Source: Gerris lacustris (Eukaryota > Arthropoda > Insecta > Hemiptera > Gerridae). Taken from it: DNA of 64,000 nt. This document shows, piece after piece, positions 1-12,519 of this stretch. The translations under genes were made by a program, and so were the position numbers. Each line of letters begins with the position of its first letter. Positions within the stretch are counted from its first letter, which is position 1. The notes beneath the pieces were generated by a model, which was given only the letters and a program-made list of their open reading frames with translations, ran no database searches and was not told the DNA's origin. The stretch lies in NCBI GenBank assembly GCA_951217055.1, contig OX578276.1, positions 28,667,505-28,731,504 on the forward strand, read 5' to 3'.

Positions 1-1079
1 ATAAAATGTTACTTAAATAGTGATAAGCAGCGAAATTGACAATTTCTTTCCACTAACCATTAATCAATTTTATCTAAACCGTTTTTGATTTATACAACAT
101 TTTGATTCCAATGCGTTTAAATCAGAGCTAAAATCAATTCCTCGATCTCATCTAAGAGTATTACTTTTTGAATTGATATATTCCAAATTTAATCTTTTTT
201 TTTTATAAACCACAGGCAAAAAATATATTATAATAAATTTTCCTTGGCAATAACCACTTTTATGGAATCAGAGGACCTTAAACCGTGTAAATCCATTGAA
301 ATATCAATTTATATTTTACTTTCTCAATTTAAAAACCTTCGTCATAATAAAAAAATCAATCCGTTTTGAATTAGTTATATTCTATGCAGTCTGATATTTA
401 ATATTGCAGTAGAATATTTCCAATAAGAATAAGGAAAATAGAGAGAATAATGTTGAAACTAAGATGGAACGAATTTAATTTGAAAACTTTTATCCTTGGA
501 GCTAACAAAAGAAAAAATATTTATAAATTTGATTCTTTCTTTTCTGTGAAACTAAATATAGTAAAGAAAAAAGTTTTGAAGAAAACTCTATTAATAAAAG
601 TTGTCCCCATTCAAGATGGTATAAAGGCTGAGGTGGAAGGAAGAAGAGGAAGGATTCCTTAGAGCCCAGGTAAGAAGAGTTTTAACTTAGCAGCGTCCTT
701 GAGACAATTCGTTTCGGTATAACCAGGGGAAAACATTATCACCACGCTGCGAGGTATCCTTCACAATTCAGCTCCTACCAAGTTCCAACAATAATAACCT
801 CGGAAACTAATCGCCTTTATATACAATCATACACCGACCAATCAACCTCCACATTCAACTCAAAGCTAAATAAAGCATATAAAATTGGACAACCTCGACT
901 TTAAAATAGGTTTAAAGGAATCACGAAGCCTAACAACTCTAATATAGTAAATGGTATTTTATTTTGCGATGTGTTTTCTTTGACATTTGTTCTCAATAAC
1001 GAGTTAGGAGATCCGAGATATCAATTTGACAGTGGCTTAACAATATAATTTTACGTCGCCATTAAAAATGAAATCACTA
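1..1079. other. AT-rich non-coding DNA with an old family C repeat
   Basis: No gene is supported. Positions about 59-345 align, with many changes, to the family C repeat seen better at 24188-24650: an 'agagctaaaat' block, a 'ttcctcgatctc' block, and the 3' phrase around 'gtgtaaatccattgaaat'. A 70-codon open frame at 450-662 shows no recognisable domain and lies in ordinary AT-rich sequence, so it is not called. Confidence 0.5.
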
Positions 1080-1370
1080 AATACCAGGTTCCTCGCATGG
1101 TGAACAAGTGCTAGTATTAGGACGGGGAGGACGAACCAATGGTTCTAACCTAGCAATTAGGTCACTTATTTGGGCCCTGCTTACTTTAAGATCTTATGAA
1201 GTTCAGCCACTTTACACATTAATGTACACTGAATTTGATGCCATATGTAATCAACAGTGAACCATCTAAATCATAGTTTCTAGAGGCAGGATCGAACCCG
1301 TGACCACGACCTTTATTCATAGATGGCCGAGCAGAAGTGACTTTTGCCTCTAGGACCACGACTACTCTGA
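1080..1370 (-). mobile_element. tRNA-derived SINE (SINE-2 family), minus strand
   Basis: Read on the minus strand, the head has a tRNA T-arm / B-box phrase 'gggttcgatcc' near 1290-1300. It is preceded by 'ctgctcggccatctatgaa' and followed by a body containing 'gggcccaaataagtgacc'. The same head and body occur on the plus strand at 17478-17750, so this is a dispersed family and not a real tRNA gene. Pol III transcription from the internal promoter and LINE-dependent mobility are family knowledge. I could not define a target duplication. The 5' end merges into a short tandem duplication at 1362-1465. Confidence 0.7.
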
Positions 1371-1465
1371 GCCCCTTATTGTGAACAAAGTACTTGGGTT
1401 GATCCAAAGAAAGAAACAAATTCTGAACCCCTCATTGTATACAAAGTACTTGGGTTGATCCAAAA
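1362..1465. repeat. Two-copy tandem duplication, about 58 bp unit
   Basis: The phrase 'acaaagtacttgggttgatc' occurs twice in a row about 58 bp apart, each preceded by a 'gaaccc/gagccc ctta/ctca ttgt' block. The second copy runs into a poly-A stretch of about 13 bases. It abuts the head of the SINE at 1080-1370. Confidence 0.75.
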
Positions 1466-2582
1466 AAAAAAAAAAATACCACTTTAAGATAAAACTTCAC
1501 ACTATCGCCAGGAATCGAACCAAAGATTCTAATATTTAAAGTGCTGCCTCAGACCTCTGAGGAACGAAGGAGAAATAATGATGATTTGAATCTTTATCTA
1601 GCCATACATTCATATTAATATCAAGTTTCTTAATTAAAACATTTCTATTTTATACAGTATTAAAAGAGATAACAATGGAGAAGGGGGAATGCAACAGCTT
1701 GGACATTTTAATGTTGCATCCCAGTAAGGTCGATTCTCTGCTGCAGTTGCGTCAGTACTGCGGTTCCGCATCCTTATATTGAATTAAAATTACAATTTCT
1801 ATAGTATAATAAAAACGAAGGCCTTAAAAGGCAGCTTTCGACCTCTCCTGCATTATGAGTGCCGCTAAGATCTAAAGAAAAGCCACTGGAGGAGTCACAT
1901 TAAAGACAAAATCAAAGGACAAACAAATATAATGTGTATAGAGAGTCGTTTGTCTCATACCAAAATAATGTAAAACAAAAAATATATATCTATATACAGA
2001 TATAAACTCAACTTGTGCACCTATGTGTCACAAGATCTATATGAATTAGATAAAAACTGTTGAAACAGTTTGGTATCAAGGTATAAAGTTCAATTTAATT
2101 CATTTATTTGAAATCTTATTAAAAAATGTAAATCTTATTAAAGAATCTCGAATCTTATTAAATCTTCTAGTAAGTCTAGAGACATTTTTTTTTTTATAGC
2201 AAATATACTAATGAAGGATTAATACAGATTTAAAATTAATTTAAACTAAAATATATATCGTTGAAAAAAAATACGTTTTTAATATCAGGTTGAAGGAACT
2301 CATCTTACTTTGAACAAATCTTTGAGCAGACAAATTCTCTAAAAATTTCGATTTATCGAGTAGGTATATCTAAAAATGTTGAGAATCAATATGATTATAT
2401 AAATTGGTAGCAAATCCAAATAATAAAATAATGAAACGGAAAGTTAAGTATATAAATATTTAATAAAATAGTCGGTAATTTGAATAAGCTTGTGAGAAGA
2501 ATTAAGAAGGCATGTGCAGCCTTATTGTATGTAAATAAACCTCGTCAGATTCTGTAATATAGCGCGCAGAAACATAGCGTTA
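1466..2582. other. AT-rich non-coding DNA
   Basis: Nothing is recognisable as a gene. An isolated antisense T-arm-like phrase 'ggaatcgaaccaaagattc' at about 1511-1529 resembles the antisense T-arm motif at the 5' side of family C repeats, but the rest of that family is not clear here. Confidence 0.4.
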
Positions 2583-2852
2583 TAAAGGAATAGCAAAAAT
2601 CGTCTCTCCACGTAAATTTAAACTGGTTTATTTATCAAAGCAGCTTTCAGCCTTCATAAGGCCATCATCAGTGCCGTTTGAGAAAGAAAAGAGTTACATG
2701 GAAAAGTAAGAAAAAGATTATTGAGAGGTGAGCCTATACCATGTCGGAGATCGACATGAGACACTGATGATGGCCTTATGAAGGCTGAAAGCTGCTTTGA
2801 TAAATAAACCAGTTTAAATTTACGTGGAGAGACGATTTTTGTTATTCCTTTA
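2583..2852. mobile_element. Foldback element with about 90-bp inverted arms
   Basis: The left arm (about 2583-2673) and right arm (about 2762-2852) are reverse complements with about one mismatch in the core, separated by about 88 bp. Such structures arise as foldback/MITE elements or head-to-head retroelement fragments. The right arm carries a CTGATGA core at 2764-2770, a 6-bp hairpin (2772-2777 with 2781-2786) and GAAA at 2787-2790. This resembles a hammerhead ribozyme core apart from one extra T. No coding capacity is seen, and the superfamily is not assigned. Confidence 0.8.
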
Positions 2853-4282
2853 AGATGAACTCCATAGACGCTCCTATATCTAACATAGCGTTATAGTTTG
2901 TAGCCCCTCGCGACTTCTATAATTAAGATATTTTCTGGTCTTTCTCCGTCTTCCGTCCTATTATATCACTTTGGACTTATCTATTATCTATAATCTGTCC
3001 AAGTAATCAAATTCGATTTGTTCAAGATATCTAATAAATGCTCTCGGGAAACGGGTTTGACTTGTACTGAGTATAAACTTATTTTTACTGTATTATCGCA
3101 TAGTTCAGCAATTTGGTAATCATCTGTTACACTTTACTCAATTTTTTTTTTTTTTTTAAATGACTTAAATTTTAGAGAAAAAAATTGAAATTGATTTAAC
3201 AAAAATGAATTACTTTTTCAGTAGAGATTAAAATTGAGTTCAAAATCAATTAAGTCGAATATAAACTAGTTTTCAATGTCAGTCCAATTAAAGTATCAAT
3301 ATTTGATGGAGTTTTCGCGTGATAATCAATATGAAATTATATTTGAAAATAGGTTAAAACTAGAGCACTACGAAAGCTACAAGAATATAATAGATTAAAA
3401 ACTTATATATGTGGTACTAAGACATGATTTTATTATATGCTTGACTTAACTTGATACCCCATATGTTTTAGTTATAGGAATATTGACATCTTGTGACTTA
3501 AGTTTAAAAAAAACTTAACACCCTTGGCTACTAAGAGAGCTTTGGGAAGAGCACTTCACTCCATCTTAAGATTTGAGTATAAAGTCAATATTTAACTATT
3601 TTGATAAGTTTTAAGGAGTAAGAATCTTTAAATTTATCCTTTTGGAATTTTAAAAAACAATACATACAAAGGTATTTAATAATTAAAGGTATTTATGTTA
3701 AAAGATATTTCTCTTAATAAATCTAAGATTAAGATTAAGCAATCAGACAGTTCGACTTATAAGTCTAAACATCTGCAAATTCCTAGTAAACTCTCTAAAT
3801 TCCGTGCTAACGGATACGCCCAATAACTTATTATTTTCTTCAAATCATTTCATTTATACGGTTTTATAATCAGTTAACCAATCTTATAGACTATTAAGAT
3901 TAATAAATGTAAAATTCACTATGTACAAAACATAAATGAAGAAAATAAACAATTGAAATAACAAATAATTATTTTAAAAATAATAATATATATAAAAATA
4001 ACTACTATAAATCATAGATGATTCATAGAATCTCATGTTATATATCTTGAAGATGAACTAAATTACCTGTGACCAATAATCATTAAAGCTATTGTTATGA
4101 ATAAACAAAACAATGGTATGAATTAAAAAAAAAAAGAACTTAAAGAGCTTACATTATTATAACATCCTTATTATTATAAAAATAATTTGAATCATAAAAA
4201 TAAAGTTTTACTACAACAAAAAAATTAAAATATTGTAACAAGAACAAAACTTTAAGCAAGAACTTCATCTACCTTATTTATA
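2853..4282. other. AT-rich non-coding DNA
   Basis: No gene, repeat array or recognisable element was found. Homopolymer A and T runs are frequent. Confidence 0.4.
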
Positions 4283-4484
4283 ATTCTCAAATTTTATTAA
4301 AATCGGACGAGTAGTTTTTAAGATACGGGAGGTTCACAAAAATGTTTAAAGACAGACTCGGACTAAAAATGATTCCTGAAACGGAATTTTGTCTAGGAAT
4401 TTTTGAATTAGGAGACGTGAAAAAATTTTGTTCTTCAGAATGACTACGCATCCGTTGATGTTGCCAGGCTCGGAAGCAATATTA
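4283..4484 (+). repeat. Family A repeat, 3' fragment
   Basis: Contains, in family order, the 'aaaatcggacgagtagtttttaag' region, a decayed GACAGAC block, the phrase 'cctgaaacggaattttgtct', a 'ttcttcagaatgac' block and the terminal 'ggctcggaagca'. It matches the 3' quarter of the complete copy at 56339-57099. The 5' part is missing. Confidence 0.75.
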
Positions 4485-5831
4485 TGGAATTTTCCTTAAA
4501 TTTAAATATTCATACATAAAATATTCCTTCGTCGAATAGAAATAAAGATAGCCTACTTATACCATTTCGAATTGGATATCCCGTAAAATAATTCAAAATC
4601 GACAAATTAGGGGAAACTAGGCTGAATATTCGCTGCAAATGCTCAAATCATCTTGCGCATCTAGGAAGAGTAAATTATAACAATCAAAACGCATCCTTTT
4701 ATTACTCCTATAAAAGTTTCGAGTAATAAAAAGAGGTAATAACGCCAAGCTGGGAATTTCTCTGATAATAAAAGAAGGCTGCTTTAAAATGGGGATATTT
4801 GGAAAATAATTTGTTGGAACTCTCTTAATATAGCCTAGAGCTTAGAGCTTTCTGCAGCACCCCTTATCGCTCGGCTGCTGACCCTTCCGTCTTGTGCACT
4901 TAGCTGCTACGATATTATTATTCTGGACGCAGTAATTTGTATATTTTCCATTTCACGAATCAACTTGGAAATAAGTATAATATCCTAAGTTGGGAGGAGG
5001 GGATGAAAAAGTGCAATGAATAATTGTGATAAAATAACCGACAGAGTAGAAAAAAATCGACCTTCGGTAATAAAAAAAAGGAAATAAGTATATGAAAGGA
5101 GGAAAAATAAAATGATGAAAAATACTTCAAAGGTTTCACCGAAAAGGTCAAGCCTCGGCGTTAATTCAAGCGTTAAAGGCTAAACAAAAATTGGTTAGGG
5201 GTAAGAATTGACTGGACGCATGATCTGTAATAAAAAGAATGGTTTGTTAACTAAGAATAATAACATTACTGGGTTAGCAATATCCGAATAAACTAACTCC
5301 GAGTTCTAAACAATATCCGTCGAAATAGAAATGAAAATACCCTTGGTCTGATTCAGCTGAAAGTTGCGGTCACGCAGGTAATTCTGATAGCAATGGCTTC
5401 AAATGAAGCCATAATAATGATATACCAATGGAAATAGATATGCTAGACAGAATGACAAATAGTAATCAATAGCTTTAGCAAAGAGTTAGAAGAGAATAGA
5501 ATATAGATAATGATAAAAATCCATCCAAAAAAAAAAAGTAATCCAATTTATCAAAAATATATGGAATTCGTAGTAATATGGATTATTCTCAGAAAAATAA
5601 ATTGCAACCTGGAAAAATAATTATAGGAGCTGTAAAATAGCAGCATATAAACATGAATAATAACAACAATTGAGGCAAGACCAAACTTCTGAAGGTATAG
5701 AAAGATTTGGAAAGGGTTCTTCTTTAACTTTAATTGATATTTTAATAGAAAGAATAACATCAAGATATTCTGGCTCAGCAAAATTTTAATTTTTCTTGAC
5801 AGTAGATTATTAAAAAAAAATTCAACATAGT
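4485..5831. other. AT-rich non-coding DNA
   Basis: No supportable gene. Minus-strand open frames at 4960-5151 and 5551-5838 are low-complexity, rich in Phe, Leu and Ile, as expected for translated AT-rich sequence. Confidence 0.4.
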
Positions 5832-6812
5832 CTGCCAATCAGTGTGGCACATTTCTTCCTCGTAACCTATTGCGTCAAATTTATATTGTCGAATTTATTT
5901 GATTCCCTCTTCTTATTTTAACATCTGTCAAAAAAATTTCGTTAAATAAATAAAAGGATCAGTTAAGCAATATTAAATTTGCGTAGAAGGCTGAAATAAT
6001 CATGGGAAGTTCTGTGAACAACTTTAAAAAAAGAAAACAACATTTAAATGTCTTTTAAATCGAATGATTACTTTTAAGATAATAAAAAGTGTAAACGTGT
6101 ACATAAAAAGGCCAGCACCAAGTCATGCACCATGACTTAATGAGCGAATTTTCAGAGTACAGTAATTGTGGTTATGGGTACACTTTTTTCATTTTTTCAT
6201 ATAAGAGGGGGTAAAATGGAAAAACGTTTTTATGCTATTTTTGACCCTAAATTGTCAAAAATTTACCCCACAAGTGGACTCCAAAAATTCTGGCTAACGA
6301 ACTCATCCTTTCTTTTAATATTATTGACCTTTTAACATCTATTTGATTTTTTAAGTGTATCCTAGGGAGAGATATCGTCTGGAGTGACACATACATAAAT
6401 ACATACACACATACATAAATGCATACATAAAAAAGTGTTAAATTTCAGGAATCGATTAAGAATAGTCTAAAACGGATTGCCATGGAGCAAATTTTAAAAA
6501 AATTCGCATTACAAATATTTTGAAGCCATTTCAATAGCTATTTTCCTCGAAAATTCACTAAAAGCGGTATGTACGCGTATGTAAGAGAAAGGAATTGGCG
6601 AAAAAAGTAAAAATTATAATAGCAAATAATTAAAATAATTACCAACTAAATCGGAAGAGTAGCTTTTATGATATCTTGGTTCGCAAACATGTTATGACAC
6701 GAGACCAAAAATATTCTCTGTTGTTAAAAGAGATTCCTGTCTTGAGACAAAAAAAATTCGTTCTTCAGAATGATCACAATGATTCCGTTACCTTCAACAA
6801 GCTCTGAAGCAA
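5832..6812 (+). mobile_element. Family A non-autonomous element, about 1 kb, diverged
   Basis: The 5' signature (gtgtggcaca then ttcttcctcg, 5843-5862) and the 3' signature ('ttccgttacc' to 'gaagcaaaa', about 6780-6812) sit in the order seen in the complete copy at 56339-57099. The middle (about 6110-6430) holds sequence not found in that copy, including a 'cacatacataaatacatac' simple repeat near 6388, so this copy carries an extra insertion or is a longer subtype. No coding potential. Confidence 0.6.
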
Positions 6813-7769
6813 AATACATGACATATAACACACATCGTAGCGAAGCACGGGGATGCGGCTAGTATACTATAAATTGATATTATAAAAGTATAGCTTCTAT
6901 TCAAAAGTAATTTATTATCAAGTAACTCTTCCTATATATCAAGGCACCATATGGTAATAAATAACTGTTTCTTGTACTACCTTTGCGTCCTATCTTTATA
7001 TCGAAGGAAGGATATACGAGTACGAGAGAAAACCGAGTAAGGTTCTTTATTGACCTTTGACCTACTAATGTTTATAAAAGAGAATGACATAGATGGGATA
7101 AGAATTTCGATAGGAAGATGCACGGTGGAGGACGAAGACTTCTCTTGTACAATAAAAGTGACGTCAGGGTAAGATGATGATCAATCTGCAGCTGGCAACC
7201 AAGGTAAAAGTGAAATCACGTATATATGAGTATATAGAGGATCCACCGCGGCGCCCCAAGGGCAATTAGAAGTAAACCGAACTCGGCGATGCACCGCTCA
7301 GATTATAAACACATCTAGAAAGTGTATCTTGACTCTGCCTCCTTCTCATAAGTGAACATTTAACCGTTACAATATTAAACATCCTTCCTAAATACATTTG
7401 AACAACCCTCCGGTAACCAATGATTTGACAAGACAGGAAAATTTCGTATTCATTAGAGAGTTGCCGTGAGACTGGAACACGAAATCTTCATGTATAGCTT
7501 CTGTTGTCTTGTTACGGACAATGACTAATTCGTTCCGTATCCTCATTCACAATTAAACGGTGGTGTTCGTGAACGAAGAGTATAAAAAAGCGCACGAAAG
7601 GGAGAAAATTCATGTTTATAAATAAGGTTAATTAAAATTATTTTAATCAAGGAAATATTAATTGCTTCAAACTCATATTTTGCCTCTGGGTTGAATAAAT
7701 AAATTAATACTGGTTTAAACTTTTTCTCGACAAATCTTTTTTGATCGCTCGCAAACAAAAGCTTTGAGT
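6813..7769. other. Non-coding DNA, no recognised element
   Basis: Slightly less AT-rich around 7080-7320 than its surroundings. I see no conserved domain in any frame. The minus-strand open frame at 7543-7842 has no recognisable motif. Confidence 0.35.
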
Positions 7770-8140
7770 AGTCACTTCTACTAATGAATGCAGTCATGTT
7801 GACTGCTCTGCCCAGCAACATATACAGAATCCTAGTTTCCATGTCCCAATGTGTCCATGTTTGTGTGTGTGTGTGCTCTCATCTCTGCGGCGCTGATGAT
7901 TATTTCTTGCAGTAGTTGCTTTTAATAACAACTACAGTCATGTTGACTGTTATACCAAGCTATTTACGTATACACTGAATCCTAATTCCCCATGAATTTA
8001 TCTCTGTAGCGCTACGCTTGTATGGCTGTTTGGCGTTAAAAGCTTTGAGGAATTGCTTTAAGTAACCACACTATAGTCAAATTGACTAGACTGTCTAGCT
8101 ACATACGCCGACTCTATGTTCCCACTGAGGTATTTACAAT
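7770..8140. repeat. Degenerate three-unit tandem repeat, about 146 bp period
   Basis: The phrase 'cagtcatgttgactg' (a 6-bp hairpin around tgt) occurs near 7791 and 7936, and a decayed version 'agtcaaattgact' near 8083. Each is followed by a related block: a 'cagcaacatatac' or 'ctagctacatac' phrase, then 'gaatcctagtttcc' or similar. A (tg)n tract lies in the first unit. Confidence 0.55.
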
Positions 8141-9943
8141 TGAAATGCGGCTTCACCTTAATAATACTATATTTGTAGAGAGACAGTCACTTACTTTGTT
8201 ATTAAAGCTTTGAGTAGTTTTATCAATGATATATTCCTAGGATAGCGTTTTACTTAACAATGAACTGAGTTAATGAGGAAACCCACCTTTAAAATGTCTT
8301 GATATGCTCTTAAATTAAGTAGAATGCTGATGAAATACTGGAAGTTACAAACAAATATAAAAGGTTAGCCGCACAGTGAAAAGAGAATGCAGCAATTATT
8401 CTTAATAGTTTTGCAATGTTAAGTACTTATGCTGCATTACTCCAATGCTTTTTCAAATAGCATGTTACATAATTCCGAGAGACTTGGAGTGACCACGAGG
8501 TATTTCAATGACTCGACCTTCTAATAAATGTAGATTGAAAGAAATAGTTATGAGATGAGTGTTACTTAATAACACTAGCGCAAAGCCATTGTTCAGGTTC
8601 GGCTCTACGTTAACAAATGTCACAGAATACACAGATACACGTCCTCGAGGAATCTTCATCCTAAATCAACGTTTCAACTGGTAATCAGTCAATGAGAGTT
8701 ATGCTCGAAGGAAAAAAAAAAAACAAAAGAGTCAGTCCAACGAGGGCTTGATAATATATTCAGTTAATTATAGGGAATCGTCAGGGACGTGGACGTGGCA
8801 CCAAACCAAGTCCTGTCTGTATACTAAGAGGGGTTCGTTAAGTGCAAGCCATGTGGGACGAAAGACGCTATCTGCTTCGCCTACGCACCCGTACGCATCG
8901 GATATTCTCCCAGCAACATGTATCACTCAGGAACCGCCTGGGACTTTACACCGCTACAGCTTGATTACCAACAAGGAAAAAAGGAAAACCCAAAGAGAAT
9001 TCACCTTCAGACTTAACGCAACCAGATGGAAAATCAAAGATAAAAAGCGCCAAGACATATAGATATAAATTACATAATTTAGAAACTTTCAGGATTTCAA
9101 AGAGAAACCTAAATGCATGAACTACTGCTTTATTTTAATCATTATAGTTCTCCTGATATATTATTACAAAGATATCACTACAATCCAATCTACATCAAGC
9201 AAGTACTTCCGTTACTTCATCTCAAGAGGAAGTACAACTTTCCGTTTTAAATATAAGATATAAACATTTATAAAAATGCTACTTGAATAGTAACCAACTC
9301 GCCTTGGAAGATACAATTCAGGTACAATAAATAATATATTTGATTCACTTATGCTGATAAAGTGAATAAAAGTTTAATTATTAAATTTGCATGGTTCCTT
9401 ACATTTTAAATAAGCACAAAGGAAGTTTAGAGAAGAAGTTAAATTTTCTTAATATAATAAAATAAATAAACATTCTGAAAATGTCCGTCAAATTACTACT
9501 TTTGAATAGTATTGTAAATTTGCAACACTATTTTTGATCCTGTTTTTAACACTAAAAGTAAATCCTGTTCGAACACTAAAATTAAATTTAGAACCAAATA
9601 GAAGGCCTGAGTGTTATTTAATAAATTTTGAAGTTTTCGTATAAATATGACAGTTTCTAAGTGATATTTATAATAGGGCGGCCAATTCCAAAAGGTTTGT
9701 TTTCCAAAGTGTTGGAATACTTTTGTCATGATATATAATTATAATAAATGTTTCTGTTTTAAAATCAAATTGAAACTTACGTTAGGTCCAAATATAAAGT
9801 CATAAATCACTCACCTGAAACAGAAAAAAACAAATAATTAATACAAAATATATTAAAAACCACACATTGATCATAATTATATAATTAATATGAATATATA
9901 TAACAGGTAATAATTAGCAACTTAAAAAATAGTCTGGTAATTT
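8141..9943. other. Non-coding DNA; GC-richer patch near 8760-8960
   Basis: A patch at about 8760-8960 is clearly less AT-rich than its flanks and is open for 104 codons on the plus strand. The frame has no ATG (it would begin at TTG, 8748) and no recognisable domain. It could be a decayed transposon or an old exon; I cannot decide. The remainder is AT-rich without features. Confidence 0.3.
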
Positions 9944-10338
9944 TTGTGGGCCATAGCTTCCTCGCTCCTACTTCGTACACTTTAATGATTTTTGGCTTTT
10001 TTTAAGCATAAATGCTTTTTAAATCCTTCAAAATTGTTTAAATTCTTTACGTGTACTCTGAAATAAACAACGTAAATACTTTACGTTAAGTCTGAATTTT
10101 GCAAAATTTAAAGAGCGCAGGGGATGAAAGTAATCTGGGGCTATCTGCGGGCTACGTTTGGCAAACCATTTAAATTTCTTAAAAAAACAGATGAGTACTT
10201 TTGAAGATATAATAATAATAATAATAATAAAGCCTTTATTTGATTCTTACAATATAAATTAAATTATACATGTTATTCTTGGGTGAACTGAAAATAAAAT
10301 AAAATCTCTTAATGTAGGTGTCATTAAATAAGGTATTT

Positions 10339-10370
<32 letters not shown>

Positions 10371-11140
10371 TAAACAATAATTATACATGCTATTCCTAGG
10401 TAAAATAAAAAGAAAACAAAACCTCTAAGTGTAGGTACTATTGATGAAAAACATTAATAATCATCACTATGACTATGTTACAATGAAAATTCGTCCACCT
10501 TCGTTTATTTAATTTATTTATACATCATAATTTTCTCCTACAGGCTACACATTTAATCACTTGACTACTCGTTTTGATTTGTTAATTTTTAATTATTATT
10601 TTCTTATTTATTTTATTTTCTTTTATGAATTCTTTATCCAGTAAGAAATCAGGTCCATTTCTGGACATAGGCCTCCATCGTGTCTCGCCAAAGTTCCTTC
10701 AGCTGTGCAGTCCGGTTCCAAGCAACACCAGCTACTTCCTGGATGTCGTCTCTCCAGCGCCTGGCAGGTCTTCCACGCCTCCTCGTCTGGTGTCTTGGGC
10801 ACCACTCGCTCACTTTCCTGGTCCATCGTTGATCCTGTATCCTAGCCACGTGTGCCCACGTGTTTGAAGATATAGGGGTACATAAATGTATGTTTGTGTG
10901 CATTGTGCATGTGGTAGAGAAACAAATGGGCGCAGACGATTGAAAATTATATTCCAACAATGGGCTAATTATGTAGTTTTTAAGATATGTTGGTTCGCAA
11001 AAAATTAAGCGACAGACTGACCGCCAGACGGAACCAAAAATGTTCTCTGATGTCTAAACGGATTTCTGTGTAGGAATTTTTGAAATCGGAGACATCAAAT
11101 ATTTTCGTTTTTCAAAAGATCACATATAGCTCGGAAGCAA
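9944..11140 (+). mobile_element. Family A element split by an RTE-like LINE insertion
   Basis: The 5' part (about 9944-10210) starts with 'ccatagcttcctcgc' and contains 'agcgcaggggatgaaag' and 'gatgagtacttttgaagata'. The 3' part (about 10864-11140) resumes exactly at 'tttgaagatata' and continues through 'atgtatgtttgtgtgc', 'caatgggctaatta', a GACAGAC-type block and the terminal 'agctcggaagcaaaa'. The host copy is therefore complete apart from the insertion, which shows that the family existed before that LINE moved. Confidence 0.8.
10211..10862 (-). pseudogene. 5'-truncated RTE/BovB-like non-LTR retrotransposon
   Basis: The minus strand encodes the last 68 or so residues of an RTE-type reverse transcriptase polyprotein, ending at the stop at 10649. 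Visible family motifs are WAHVAR, DQRWTRKV, EWCPRH, RGRPARRW, DDI and, at the very end, EAYVQKW. The 3' end continues through an AT-rich untranslated stretch to an 'aataaaggctttatt' phrase and a (TTA)n tail at 10211-10229, the usual tail form for this clade. The 11-bp sequence 'ttgaagatata' borders both sides (about 10200-10210 and 10865-10875). This is a target-site duplication from target-primed reverse transcription. All upstream domains are missing, so the copy is dead on arrival. Confidence 0.88.
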
Positions 11141-12507
11141 AACAATTCTTAAAATTAGTTAAGTTAAGTTTAATTTAGTTTCTATTTTAAATGTTTATTA
11201 TTCTTGAGAGGCAATATTTCTCTTAAATAATAAATACTATATACCAATCTTAAGTTGCTTCTTTCTTCTACTTAACTAAAACAACTAAGAAATCCACCAC
11301 CACCACCACTTACCATTTATAAAAATATATACATATTTTTTTTTATTCTTTTTTGTTTATTAGGTTTAATAGATTTTACTCAAATAAAATTCAAAGATCA
11401 AAATCGATGATCAGTTTATTGTAGTTAGCTTATGAATTATACAGACCGGTTTAAACCGATCTATTTCAACTGAATTCAATCGTCATTATCAGAAATTCAA
11501 AGCCCATTATAACTGACGAATTTAATTTATGATTATCCAGAGTAAAATAAATCCAAAATTTATTAAAATGTATTAAAACTAAACAAATTAAATACGTTCG
11601 GTAAACTTTATTGCTCAAGTTTTTATTAATTAAATAACGCACTACAAAAACTCAAACTAACTAACAAGTTTCGGATTTTTAGGTTCAAAAGATGTTATGT
11701 ATAGTCTTTCTTTATACCTTGGAACAAACTTTATATCTTTATAAGATTGGAACAATCAACAAAGAATAGAAGGGTTGAGTCCGAATAACTTAAGAGCATA
11801 AGCGAGTAATTAATAAAATTTACAACTCAATATAATTATTTTACGTCAAAGTTAAAGCAATCAAATAAACTTTTCACAACTGCCAATGGCATTATTTAAC
11901 AATATCTAATACATCAACGAATAATGTTCTTGCTCTTAAACATTATTCATTGGATATATAGTCTTCAATACCACATTTACTTCCTTAACGTCTAAGTTGA
12001 TCGCAGGTTAAACATAATTACCTTAAACAAAAACCAAGTGAATATTTAATGAACCAGCGCTCAAAAAAACAAAATATTGAATTTAATTAACCTTTCCATT
12101 GTATTTTGAACTTTTCTTTAAGAAATATTATAAATATTCATATAACAATAAAGGATTATGATTTCCGAACAACACGCATGTTTCGAATAAATTGTAATAT
12201 TAAACCAATCTATTTCATCAAATTATTAAATCAAGTATTTTTTTTTTATTCACGAAGACGTAAGTTAAAATTAATTAAATGAAGTGATAGATAACGTTAA
12301 AGCTGTGGGTGGGGGAATAGTGTGATATTACAAATTGACTGTTTAGCTTAAAATTAAACCCAAACACGTTTACGACCACCGAGATTATAGGTCATAAATA
12401 ACTTAATCTATATACCTTAACGTTTATCACTATATCATAAAATAGTTAAGGGTAATTCGATTTTAATACAAAATTATGCACAATTTATGTTAGCCGACGT
12501 AAAAAAA
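11141..12507. other. AT-rich non-coding DNA
   Basis: No gene or recognised element. A short (cac)n tract, 'ccaccaccaccactt', lies near 11297. Confidence 0.4.
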
Positions 12508-12519
12508 CACATTTATTTT
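12508..12519 (+). repeat. Left target-site duplication of SINE foldback 1
   Basis: 'cacatttatttt' occurs here and again at 12761-12772, immediately outside the foldback retroposon. A 12-bp direct duplication fits LINE-machinery insertion. Confidence 0.85.

Noticed and set aside
8748..9062. 104-codon open frame in a GC-richer patch
   Set aside because: It begins at TTG with no internal ATG, and no domain is recognisable in any frame. Kept only as a composition note.
10649..10960. 103-codon minus-strand frame as a full gene
   Set aside because: Only about the last 68 codons are LINE-derived; the upstream part reads through the family A flank beyond the insertion point.
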